A stretch of 64,000 bases of DNA from JAUIET01 sp045106985 (GTDB taxonomy: Bacteria; Pseudomonadota; Gammaproteobacteria; Pseudomonadales; JAUIET01): contig JBGCFQ010000021.1 of NCBI GenBank assembly GCA_045106985.1, positions 82,027 to 146,026 of the forward strand, given 5' to 3'. The notes below the pieces were generated by a model. It did no database searches and was not told where the DNA came from. It was given only the letters and a program-made list of their open reading frames with translations. Shown here in pieces: positions 25,536 through 34,093 of this stretch (positions within the stretch are counted from its first letter, which is position 1; every line of letters starts with the position of its first letter). The translations under genes and the position numbers were made by a program.

Positions 25536-27020
25536 ATGAGCATTGCCCAGCTTTTTCATTTGTCTCCGAATAGCGACTTTAGTCTGCAAAAACAGATACG
25601 TACGCAAATCGTAACGGCGATTCAAAACGGCCAGATTCCGCTAGAGAAGCCGCTACCCTCAAGTCGCGCCTTGGCCGCTCAATTAGGAGTAGCCCGTAAT
25701 ACAGTGGTGCTGGCCTACGAAAACTTGTTGGAAGACGGTTACATTCTCAGCCGTCAGCGAAGTGGGTATTTCGTTAACCCGGACACATTAGCCACGCCAT
25801 TGATCGATCCGCAACTGAGCCTGCCGCAAGGCGGTGAGCCCAACTGGCCGCAGCGGATGAAATCAACGCCGAGCCTGTACAGAAGCATTGATAAACCTAA
25901 GAACTGGGTTGAGTACGACTACCCATTCACTTACGGGCAACTAGATTACGCCTTATTTCCTACAAATCATTGGCGTGAATGCTGCCGGGATGCTCTTAGT
26001 GTATCTGCCATTAAGGAGTGGGCAACCGATCAGCTCGATTATGACGATCCATTGCTGATTGAACAGATTCAAACACGCTCATTGCCGCGGCGAGGTATCT
26101 GGGCGAAGCCAGATCAAATTTTGATTACCGTTGGCGCCCAGCAAGCGCTTTACATGTTAGTGCGCTTGATGCTCGATCGTGACAGTACCTTAGGTCTGGA
26201 AAACCCTGGTTATGTTGATGTGCGCAACATCGCGGCGTTGAATCAGACAAAAATCAAACCCTTAGCCGTCGATGCTGAGGGTCTGGTAGTGAATGCTGAA
26301 ATAAACGAGTGCGATTGTATTTATGTGACTCCTAGTCACCAGTCGCCCACTACAGTGACGATGCCGATCGCTCGGCGCTATGATTTGCTGCAGCGCGCCG
26401 TCGATCACGATGTGCTGATTATTGAAGATGATTATGAGAGCGAAATTAATTTTGCCGCTAATCCAACGCCGGCCTTAAAAAGCCTGGATCACAATGACAG
26501 GGTGATTTACGTTGGTAGCTTGTCTAAAACGTTGGCTCCGGGCTTACGGATGGGCTACGTCGTAGCTCCAGCTAATGTAATCAGTGAGTTACGGGCGCTG
26601 CGCCGTTTGATGGTGCGACATCCAGCCAGCAATAACCAGCGGGCAGTAGCCTTGTTTTTAGCGCGTGGTTATCAAGATACCTTAACTCGGCACCTGGCAA
26701 AGACCTACCGGCAACGCTGCATAACAATGATGGATGCTCTCGATAGTGAACTAAATGGTGATCTAGCGGGAGCCGCCCGAATGCCGGGCTTTGGTGGCTC
26801 TAGCTGCTGGGTTCAGGGGCCTGCCGATTTGGACGCCGATAAGCTTAAACTGTTGGCCCTGGCTGAGGGTATAATCATCGAACCTGGCTCGGTGCATTTT
26901 ATGCAGGCAGATCCACCACTAAATTACTTTAGGTTGGGATTTTCATCTGTTCCCGACGAACGTATAGCGGAAGGAATCAAGCGCTTAGCTGCTTTGATCC
27001 CTGGTGCCATGCGGAACTGA
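25536..27020 (+). CDS. tauR: MocR/PdxR-type GntR regulator, TauR
   Basis: 494 residues. The N-terminal GntR winged helix (residues about 20-80: PSSRALAAQLGVARNTVVLAY...) is fused to a class I aminotransferase domain with the PLP lysine Lys331 (GSLSKTLAPGLRMGYV) and the cofactor Asp in IIEDDYESE. TauR activates taurine-degradation genes in response to taurine and pyridoxal phosphate. Divergent from tpa by about 130 bases and 96 bases upstream of xsc, it is placed to control both arms. Confidence 0.9.
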   Translation: MSIAQLFHLSPNSDFSLQKQIRTQIVTAIQNGQIPLEKPLPSSRALAAQLGVARNTVVLAYENLLEDGYILSRQRSGYFVNPDTLATPLIDPQLSLPQGGEPNWPQRMKSTPSLYRSIDKPKNWVEYDYPFTYGQLDYALFPTNHWRECCRDALSVSAIKEWATDQLDYDDPLLIEQIQTRSLPRRGIWAKPDQILITVGAQQALYMLVRLMLDRDSTLGLENPGYVDVRNIAALNQTKIKPLAVDAEGLVVNAEINECDCIYVTPSHQSPTTVTMPIARRYDLLQRAVDHDVLIIEDDYESEINFAANPTPALKSLDHNDRVIYVGSLSKTLAPGLRMGYVVAPANVISELRALRRLMVRHPASNNQRAVALFLARGYQDTLTRHLAKTYRQRCITMMDALDSELNGDLAGAARMPGFGGSSCWVQGPADLDADKLKLLALAEGIIIEPGSVHFMQADPPLNYFRLGFSSVPDERIAEGIKRLAALIPGAMRN

Positions 27021-27116
27021 AAACTGGACCTATTGTGAGTTGCCGGTAGAGGGTAATCTTACTGGCTGTGACTCCCAATCATATGATTTCTAAACCATTC
27101 TCACGAGAACACTAGT

Positions 27117-28880
27117 ATGCCAAGAATGACCCCCAGTGAAGCCTTTGTTGAAACCATGGTGGCCCATGGCGTTACCGATATCTTCGGTATTATGGGTTCG
27201 GCGTTTATGGACGCCATGGACATCTTTCCGCCAGCTGGAATTCGCCTTATTCCAGTCGTTCACGAGCAAGGTGCCGGCCATATGGCCGACGGCTATGCAC
27301 GAGCCAGCGGACGTCATGGCGTTGTTATAGGTCAAAATGGCCCTGGCATCAGCAACTGCGTAACGGCTATTGCAGCGGCTTACTGGGCTCATAGTCCGGT
27401 AGTAATGATTACTCCTGAAGCGGGAACCATGAACATTGGTCTTGGTGGTTTTCAAGAGGCACATCAGTTGCCCATGTTTCAGGAGTTTGTAAAGTACCAA
27501 GCACACGTTGCCAACCCAAATCGGATGGCCGAATTTACTGCGCGCTGTTTTGATCGTGCCATGTCAGAAATTGGCCCAACCCAGCTAAATATTCCTCGAG
27601 ACCATTTTTACGGTGACATCAACGTAGAAATACCTCAGCCACAACGATTAGATCGTGGGCCCGGCGGTGACAGTTCGCTAAATGCAGCGGTTGAATTACT
27701 ATCGAAAGCAAGCAACCCTGTCATTGTTTCAGGTGGCGGCGTGATCATGGCCGACGGCGTGCAAGAGGTTATTGCTCTGGCCGAACGTTTGGGCGCACCG
27801 GTTGTAAATAGCTACCAACACAACGATTCGTTCCCAGCTAGTCATCCACAGTGGTGTGGGCCTTTGGGTTACCAAGGTTCTAAGGCCGGTATGAAGTTGA
27901 TTTCCCGTGCCGACGTAGTGCTAGTTGTTGGCTCTCGTTTGGGGCCCTTTGGCACTCTGCCGCAACATGGTCTGGAGTACTGGCCAGACAATGCGCAAAT
28001 AATTCAAATTGACGCTGACCATAAGATGTTAGGTCTGGTTAAGAAAATCTCAGTGGGCATATGCGGAGACGCTAAAGCCGCATCAGTCGCTTTGAGTCAG
28101 CGCCTTGCCACTATGCAGTTAGCTTGCGACGCTACGCGTGAAGCGCGAGCCGCTGAAATTGCCAGCGAGAAAGCCGAATGGGAGAAAGAACTCGACGCAT
28201 GGACTCATGAGAAAGACGACTACAGCATGGATATGATTGCTGAGCAGGCGGCCGAGGCCGGTAATTGGTTGCACCCTCGAATGGTGCTTCGCGAGCTTGA
28301 AAAGGCAATGCCAAAAGACGTTATGGTATCGACCGACATTGGTAACATTAATTCAATTGCTCACAGCTATCTTCGCTTTGAGCGCCCACGCAGCTTCTTC
28401 GCACCAATGAGTTTTGGTAACTGTGGCTACGCCTTACCAACGATGATAGGAGCAAAAGCGGCAGCACCCGAGCGACCTGCTATTGCCTACGCCGGCGACG
28501 GTGCTTGGGGCATGAGCATGGGAGAGATTATGACCGCCGTTCGAGAAGACCTGCCCGTAACGGCCGTAGTGTTTCACAACCGTCAATGGGGAGCTGAGCA
28601 GAAGAACCAGGTTGAGTTCTATGGCCGTCGTTTTGTTGGCGGCTTACTCGATAATCCAAGCTTTGCCAGCATTGGCGAATCCATGGGTGCCGAAGGCATT
28701 GTGGTAGACGACATAGAGCAAGTTGGTGCCGCGCTTGAGAAAGCCGTTGATATGCAAATGAATGGTGGTAAAACCACAGTGATTGAAGTTATGTGCACAC
28801 GCGAACTCGGTGATCCCTTCCGCCGTGACGCTTTGAGTAAGCCAGTTCGTTATCTAGAGAAATACAAAGATTACGTATGA
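27117..28880 (+). CDS. xsc: Sulfoacetaldehyde acetyltransferase
   Basis: 587 residues, the normal Xsc length. ThDP-dependent fold: Glu50 (VHEQGAGHMADGYARASG) activates the thiazolium. The cofactor Mg/ThDP motif begins Gly460-Asp461-Gly462 (AGDGAWGMSMGE) and ends in VVFHNRQWG. Xsc splits sulfoacetaldehyde with phosphate into sulfite and acetyl phosphate, the key C-S bond cleavage of taurine dissimilation. Its TGA overlaps the ATG of the CobS-like gene by 4 bases, so those proteins are made together. Confidence 0.97.
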   Translation: MPRMTPSEAFVETMVAHGVTDIFGIMGSAFMDAMDIFPPAGIRLIPVVHEQGAGHMADGYARASGRHGVVIGQNGPGISNCVTAIAAAYWAHSPVVMITPEAGTMNIGLGGFQEAHQLPMFQEFVKYQAHVANPNRMAEFTARCFDRAMSEIGPTQLNIPRDHFYGDINVEIPQPQRLDRGPGGDSSLNAAVELLSKASNPVIVSGGGVIMADGVQEVIALAERLGAPVVNSYQHNDSFPASHPQWCGPLGYQGSKAGMKLISRADVVLVVGSRLGPFGTLPQHGLEYWPDNAQIIQIDADHKMLGLVKKISVGICGDAKAASVALSQRLATMQLACDATREARAAEIASEKAEWEKELDAWTHEKDDYSMDMIAEQAAEAGNWLHPRMVLRELEKAMPKDVMVSTDIGNINSIAHSYLRFERPRSFFAPMSFGNCGYALPTMIGAKAAAPERPAIAYAGDGAWGMSMGEIMTAVREDLPVTAVVFHNRQWGAEQKNQVEFYGRRFVGGLLDNPSFASIGESMGAEGIVVDDIEQVGAALEKAVDMQMNGGKTTVIEVMCTRELGDPFRRDALSKPVRYLEKYKDYV

Positions 28881-29827
28881 TCGACGGTTTCGAAGCAGAG
28901 CCTCAACAAAAAGTTTCAGTAGCAGATACATTCGGTATTGATTCTAGCCTAACGGTTCCAGCATTTGCTGAAGCTAACGATTATGTGCCGGATGTTGATC
29001 TCGCCTATCAATTTGATCGCGACGTGACCCTGGCAATATTGTCAGGGTTTACGCATAACCGCAGAGTGTTAGTGCAAGGAATGCATGGCACTGGCAAGTC
29101 CAGCCATATAGAGCAAATAGCAGCGAGGCTTAACTGGCCTTGCGTGCGCGTGAATTTGGACGGTCACATCAGTCGTTTTGATTTGGTTGGCAAAGACACA
29201 ATTGTTCTCAAAGAAGGTCAGCAGGTAACCGAGTTTCAGGAAGGCATAGTGCCCTGGTCTTTACAGCGTCCAGTCGCCCTAGTGTTTGACGAGTTGGATG
29301 CGGCGCGTCCTGAGGTAATGTTTGTTATTCAACGCGTTTTGGAACGCGAGGGAAAATTTACCCTGCTAGACCAAAACAGAGTCATCACTCCGCATCCTTA
29401 CTTCAGGTTATTGGCTACGTCGAATACAGTTGGGCTTGGTAATTTGAATGGCTTGTATCACGGTAGCCAGGTGATGAACCAGGCTCAAATTGATCGTTGG
29501 AATGTTGTTGCGGCGTTGAACTATTTAACGCCTGAAGCCGAACGAGACATTGTTCTAGCGAGAGTGCCGCTCATGAACACAACACAAGGATTGCAAACGG
29601 TTGCTGCAATGGTGCAGTTTGCAGGTTTGACTCGCTCCGGTTTTGCCGGTGGCGACTTATCAACACTTATGTCTCCCCGCACAGTCATAGCCTGGGCCGA
29701 AAACTTGGCTATTTTTGAACGGCTGGACAGCGCGTTGCGGTATGCATTTTTGAATAAGTGCGACAGCGAAGAGCAGCCGCTATTGGCAGAAATGTATCAA
29801 CGATGTTTCGACCAAGAGCTTGGCTGA
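28877..29827 (+). CDS. CobS-like AAA+ ATPase (MoxR group) coupled to xsc
   Basis: 316 residues, close to aerobic cobaltochelatase CobS (about 330). The N-terminal DTFGIDSSLTVPAF and the core NRRVLVQG, LNWPCVRVNLDGHISR, FDLVGKDTIVLKEG and VMFVIQRVLE segments are CobS-specific. Walker A is Gly68-Ser75 (GMHGTGKS), Walker B LVFDE at 135-139, sensor 1 ATSNT at 180-184, and MSPRTVIAWAEN near the C-terminus. CobS with CobT drives CobN metal insertion into hydrogenobyrinic diamide. Here no CobN is nearby and the gene is coupled to xsc upstream (4-base overlap) and to the CobT-like gene downstream (8-base overlap). A chaperone/activase role for the taurine pathway is inferred. Confidence 0.9.
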   Translation: MIDGFEAEPQQKVSVADTFGIDSSLTVPAFAEANDYVPDVDLAYQFDRDVTLAILSGFTHNRRVLVQGMHGTGKSSHIEQIAARLNWPCVRVNLDGHISRFDLVGKDTIVLKEGQQVTEFQEGIVPWSLQRPVALVFDELDAARPEVMFVIQRVLEREGKFTLLDQNRVITPHPYFRLLATSNTVGLGNLNGLYHGSQVMNQAQIDRWNVVAALNYLTPEAERDIVLARVPLMNTTQGLQTVAAMVQFAGLTRSGFAGGDLSTLMSPRTVIAWAENLAIFERLDSALRYAFLNKCDSEEQPLLAEMYQRCFDQELG

Positions 29828-31610
29828 ACAAGTTGCCAAAGAGCGGCTTTCTAGAGAGCTGCCTGCTATAAACCCGCCTTCTAGAGAGCCGCCACCTAGA
29901 GAACTATGTGCCGCCAGCATTCGCTCGCTGGCAGGCCAACCTAGTGCTTTCTTTCGCGCCAGCCAGCTAATCGTTGGAAGCAGTACGGTAAATACGCCGG
30001 CCTTACATCAGTCTGCTGAATTACAAATCGGCGATCAGCGTGCACTGGCCGACGCATTCAGTTTGCGTTTACTGCATCACGACAAAGAATTGCATTTCAA
30101 TCTGCGGCCAGACGACGGTGTGCAATTGCTGGTGTTTGAAATTCTAGAGCAGTTGAGAGTTGAGTCTCTAACAACCGAGCCTGGCCTCGCTAGCCTGCCG
30201 GGAATGCGCCGTAACCTTCAGCGTCGGTTTATAGATTGGACTGCCGAGGTACAAACGACGAGCCTGGTAGAGAATCACGCCGGCATTTTAATTTTCACTT
30301 TGGCTGTGGCGTGCTGGGCCAGATTAAACAATGAAGAAATTCCCTATGAAGTGGACGGTCTTATTGAGGCGACACGTGCCGGACTGGGTGCAGAGATGGG
30401 GCCAGTGTTGCAGCAGCTCTATAAGCAAAAAAAACAGCAGCAAGCTTATGCGCAATCCTCTTTGTTGATAGCGGCGGCTATAGAAACAATGCTATTTCGC
30501 GAAGCGCAGGCAGGGGACCGTTCTGCGCTAGGTGTGGAGCTAGAAGAGAACGTTGAGACAGTTCTGCGTGACTTACGTGAGAGTGGCATGGCGCTGCTAA
30601 ATGTGGATGATGCAGGGCCTGCCGTTCTACCATTTGCCTCGTTTGCTGAAGGCGGACGACTTGTTGGAGAGGCTGGCTTAACTTACCAGGTATTCACTAC
30701 AGAGTATGACCAAGAAGGACCGGCCATTGATCTTGTTCGGCCGGAAAAATTGAGAAAACTCAGAACTGAGCTCGACGATCATGTTCGCAATGCCGGTATT
30801 AATGTAGCTCGGTATGCGAACGAACTAAGAACACAACTGGCCAGACCAAGCCTCGGCGGATGGAGCAGTGGAGAAGAGATTGGTTATCTCGATTCTGCGA
30901 GGCTGTGCGCATTGGTGAGTAATCCGATGGATCACCTGATCTTCAGACGAGAGCGCTTCCGACTGCAGAGCGACTGCCATGTGACGGTACTGCTAGATTG
31001 CTCTGGTTCAATGAAGCAGCATTCTGTGAGAGTCGCCGTGTTATGCGACCTGCTCAACCGAGCTTTTGGTCAAGCCGGGCTTAGCAGTGAGTTGCTTGGT
31101 TTTACAACAGGGAGCTGGAATGGTGGACGTGTTTATAAACGTTGGTTGGCCCTAGGCAGACCTAAAAACCCGGGGCGTTTGAATGAGCAAAAACTTACAG
31201 TATTCAAATCGGCTGAGCATTCCTGGCGTCGCGCGAAGCCAGGCATAGCCGCGCTATTGCGGACCGATTTGTACCGCGAAGGCGTTGATGGCGAAGCTTT
31301 ATTGTGGGCCTATAAGCGGACCGTCGCTTTACCGCAAACTCGTAAGGTTATTATGGTCGTGTCGGATGGGTCGCCAATGGATACCAGTACTGCGCTAACC
31401 AATGGTGAGTTTTATCTCGACCAGCATCTACAATATGTAGCGCAGAAGATCGAGGCCTCAGCGGATACGGCTTTGTGCGCTTTAGGGGTTGGCCTGGATC
31501 TGAGCCCCTATTATCGTGATAGCCTAGCGTTTGATACTGCCTGTGAGCTTAGTCTTAGTCATCTGCAAGACATTGCTAAGCTACTTCAACGTGCTCTCCT
31601 GCGTAAATAG
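29820..31610 (+). CDS. CobT-like VWA-domain protein, partner of the CobS-like ATPase
   Basis: 596 residues from a TTG start inside the end of the CobS-like gene. The C-terminal VWA domain has a MIDAS DxSxS at Asp393-Ser397 (LLDCSGSM), with CobT hallmarks: LLGFTTGSWNGG, LGRPKNPGRLNE, WRRAKPGIAALL, GVDGEALLWAY and VVSDGSPMD. The mid-part SNPMDHLIFRRE matches the CobT pre-VWA region in style. The long acidic linker typical of CobT is not evident. The N-terminus holds a short RELP/REPP/REL repeat. CobT-type proteins bridge the AAA+ ring to a client enzyme. The client here is unknown; Xsc is the obvious candidate by operon position. Confidence 0.87.
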   Translation: MAEQVAKERLSRELPAINPPSREPPPRELCAASIRSLAGQPSAFFRASQLIVGSSTVNTPALHQSAELQIGDQRALADAFSLRLLHHDKELHFNLRPDDGVQLLVFEILEQLRVESLTTEPGLASLPGMRRNLQRRFIDWTAEVQTTSLVENHAGILIFTLAVACWARLNNEEIPYEVDGLIEATRAGLGAEMGPVLQQLYKQKKQQQAYAQSSLLIAAAIETMLFREAQAGDRSALGVELEENVETVLRDLRESGMALLNVDDAGPAVLPFASFAEGGRLVGEAGLTYQVFTTEYDQEGPAIDLVRPEKLRKLRTELDDHVRNAGINVARYANELRTQLARPSLGGWSSGEEIGYLDSARLCALVSNPMDHLIFRRERFRLQSDCHVTVLLDCSGSMKQHSVRVAVLCDLLNRAFGQAGLSSELLGFTTGSWNGGRVYKRWLALGRPKNPGRLNEQKLTVFKSAEHSWRRAKPGIAALLRTDLYREGVDGEALLWAYKRTVALPQTRKVIMVVSDGSPMDTSTALTNGEFYLDQHLQYVAQKIEASADTALCALGVGLDLSPYYRDSLAFDTACELSLSHLQDIAKLLQRALLRK

Positions 31611-31688
31611 CAGGTTGTCTGAATAGAGTGCAAGAAAAATGGAAGTAAAAGTGAAATCGAGAGTGAGAGTGGTACGGAGGCCTATTGT

Positions 31689-32633
31689 ATGCAATCAATG
31701 CTAAGCAATAAGCGCGTGGAGTGCCCCGCAGGCTTGTTAAGCCGAGCAAAACAGCTAAGTGCTTCGGTGCCAACAGCAATCGTAAATGCCGGCGCTGACC
31801 TACCCATGATGAGTGCCAAGCTAGCTTTTGAAGAAGGTTTGATTGAGCCAGTATTAGTGGGTGACGGCGAAGTCATTAGAGCAATTGCCAAGCGCCTGCA
31901 ATGGGACATCACGTCCCTGCGTGTAGTAACAGCCGAAAGCGAACAAGAGGCCGCCCAACGTTCAGCAGAGCTAGCCCGCGACGGAGAGGTAGCGGCGTTA
32001 ATGAAGGGTGATGTGCACACCGACAATCTATTGAAAGCGGTGCTCAAAAAAGACAATGGCTTGCGAACGGGTAATCGTTTAAGCCACGTGTTTTACATGA
32101 CCTTAGCTGGCAGTGACGACAGCCTATGTATTACCGACGGCGCTATCAATGTGCTGCCTTCTTTGGAAGACAAAATTCACATTACTCGCAACGCAATCGC
32201 TTTGCTGCATCGCTTGGGTAATTCCCAACCGAAAGTTGCTGTGCTGTCTGCGACGGAACAGGCGAGCCCTGCGATGCAATCCAGTGTTGATGCAGCAGAA
32301 ATAGTAGCTAGAGCGCAAACTGGTGAACTGTTTTCTGAAGAACCCGGTGCCGTTGTAGAAGGGCCTTTCGCATTTGATAATGCAGTCTCTCGTGAGGCCG
32401 CCGAAATGAAAGGCATGAACAGTGAAGTAGCAGGGCAGCCCGATATTCTTGTGGTACCCAACATCGAGGCTGGGAATATCGCTTTTAAACAAATGGTGTA
32501 CTTTATGGGAGCCTGTGCCGCAGGAATTGTGCTTGGCGCAAAAGTGCCTATTACTCTAACCTCGCGAGCCGACCCAGCGGCGGCCAGGTTAGCATCAACG
32601 GCGCTAGCTAGCCTATACGCTAGTGCAGGTTGA
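31689..32633 (+). CDS. pta: Phosphate acetyltransferase of the taurine operon
   Basis: 314 residues; a short stand-alone PTA_PTB domain. ACGGAGG lies about 8 bases before the ATG. The MKGDVHTDNLLKAVL, SHVFYM, ITDGAINVLP, PGAVVEGPFAFDNAVS and IEAGNIAFKQM signatures are present. It converts acetyl phosphate from Xsc into acetyl-CoA. The 78-base gap from the CobT-like gene, same strand, suggests one transcript xsc-cobS-like-cobT-like-pta. It converges on sauS. Confidence 0.95.
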   Translation: MQSMLSNKRVECPAGLLSRAKQLSASVPTAIVNAGADLPMMSAKLAFEEGLIEPVLVGDGEVIRAIAKRLQWDITSLRVVTAESEQEAAQRSAELARDGEVAALMKGDVHTDNLLKAVLKKDNGLRTGNRLSHVFYMTLAGSDDSLCITDGAINVLPSLEDKIHITRNAIALLHRLGNSQPKVAVLSATEQASPAMQSSVDAAEIVARAQTGELFSEEPGAVVEGPFAFDNAVSREAAEMKGMNSEVAGQPDILVVPNIEAGNIAFKQMVYFMGACAAGIVLGAKVPITLTSRADPAAARLASTALASLYASAG

Positions 32634-32663
32634 TGCGCCGGTAAGCACTATTCAGAGCTACAC

Positions 32664-34064
32664 TCAAAACAGTTCATGTTTTTTACGATAAGCTTCGAAG
32701 TAATCATCAGCGCTTATCTCTCGAGGCTCAATCGTTCGAGCTACCCGAGTAATATTCATGAAGTGTTTGTAGTGAACATTTTCATCGGTAACGTTACCGC
32801 CCCAAGTGCCGCAACCCATCGACAGAGAAAACGGCAAACCGTTATCGAAACTGCCGCCAGTCGCAAAGCAGTGCGCCTGATTGACGATGACGCGACTAAC
32901 CGGCAGTTCAAAGCCAAGCTCCAAGGCGCGATCGTCTATGCTGCTGTGCAAGCCAAGCGAATGACCCGCCCCTTGATAGCTAAAAATATCTCGCGCTATC
33001 TGTTTGGCGTGAGAAAAGTCTTTGGCGCGGTAAATGGTAAGAACCAATGACATTTTTTCGCCGGAGAATGGTGCACTCTTGCCGGTGTTTGTCTCTTCTA
33101 CCATTAGAAACGTCGCCTCGGCGCTTTCTTTGCGCGACAGGCCAACGATACTCGCCAGCTCACTGCAGGGCTTCGCCAACACGGCCGGGTTAAGCCGTCC
33201 CTCTTGCCACATCACTTCTTGTAACGATTGCTTTTCTTCAACGCTGAGCATGTCTGCGCCGCACCTAACGAGTGCAGCAATTGCATCGTCGTAAATACTG
33301 TCTAACACTATGAGCGAGTTTTCAGACGAACAGCTTGTCGCGTTGTCGAATGTTTTGGAGGCGGTTATCTTTGCAGCGGCGTCAGTAAGGTCTGCAGTTT
33401 CGTCAACTATAACGGCAACGTTTCCTGCGCCAACGCCAAACGCAGGAGTGCCGCTCGTATAGGCAGCTCGTACGTTATTCTGTGAGCCGGTCGCCACAAT
33501 CAGATCTACTTGCTTAAGCAGTTCTTGGCTCAATTCCTTGTTTACCGGCGCAGGGAGTTGTTGAACCAGGTCCCTGGGCGCGTTGATGCGATCAAGTTCG
33601 GCATATATCAATTCGAGTAGTCGCGCACAACTAGGTTGCCCTTTTGGAGACGGCGAGAGAATAATGGCGTTCCTGCATTTCAGTGCATTCAGAATATTGT
33701 TCATCGGTGTGGCCACCGGATTTGTCGAAGGAACAATAACGCCCACTACGCCCACTGGCCGTGCGATTTCTACCAAGCCTAACTCAGGCTTCTCGTTTAT
33801 GATGCCGACTGTTTTTGCATCTTGCAGATCGCGCAACAGCCCCAGAGTTTTACGATGGTTTTTGGTAATCTTATCGGCGATTTTGCCCAAGCCTGTTTCT
33901 TCAACGGCTAGCGTAGCTAACCGCTCATTGTTCGCCGGTTTCATTAAGGCCCAGGCTGCAGCGGTTACTAGCTCATCTACTTGTGCTTGCGAGTAGGAAT
34001 CTATTTCTTTTTGCGCGCGGCGGGCATTGGCAACAAGGTGTTGCACTTGTTCAGCGGAGGTCAT
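32664..34064 (-). CDS. sauS: Sulfoacetaldehyde dehydrogenase, SauS/SafD-like ALDH
   Basis: 466 residues from the ATG at 34064; an in-frame GTG at 34082 is possible. Aldehyde-dehydrogenase fold of the AdhE/acylating branch: GVVGVIVPSTNPVATPM (cofactor site), ATGSQNNVRAAYTSG, FGVGAGNVAVIVDETA and the catalytic Cys245 (NATSCSSEN). Close in length and motifs to SauS (CoA-acylating) and SafD (NAD, forming sulfoacetate). The taurine context favours sulfoacetaldehyde as substrate; acylating versus non-acylating cannot be told by eye. It follows the deacylase gene by about 30 bases on the same strand. Confidence 0.8.
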   Translation of the reverse strand: MTSAEQVQHLVANARRAQKEIDSYSQAQVDELVTAAAWALMKPANNERLATLAVEETGLGKIADKITKNHRKTLGLLRDLQDAKTVGIINEKPELGLVEIARPVGVVGVIVPSTNPVATPMNNILNALKCRNAIILSPSPKGQPSCARLLELIYAELDRINAPRDLVQQLPAPVNKELSQELLKQVDLIVATGSQNNVRAAYTSGTPAFGVGAGNVAVIVDETADLTDAAAKITASKTFDNATSCSSENSLIVLDSIYDDAIAALVRCGADMLSVEEKQSLQEVMWQEGRLNPAVLAKPCSELASIVGLSRKESAEATFLMVEETNTGKSAPFSGEKMSLVLTIYRAKDFSHAKQIARDIFSYQGAGHSLGLHSSIDDRALELGFELPVSRVIVNQAHCFATGGSFDNGLPFSLSMGCGTWGGNVTDENVHYKHFMNITRVARTIEPREISADDYFEAYRKKHELF

Positions 34065-34093
34065 TATTAATTGCTCTTTCACTAAATATTTCT

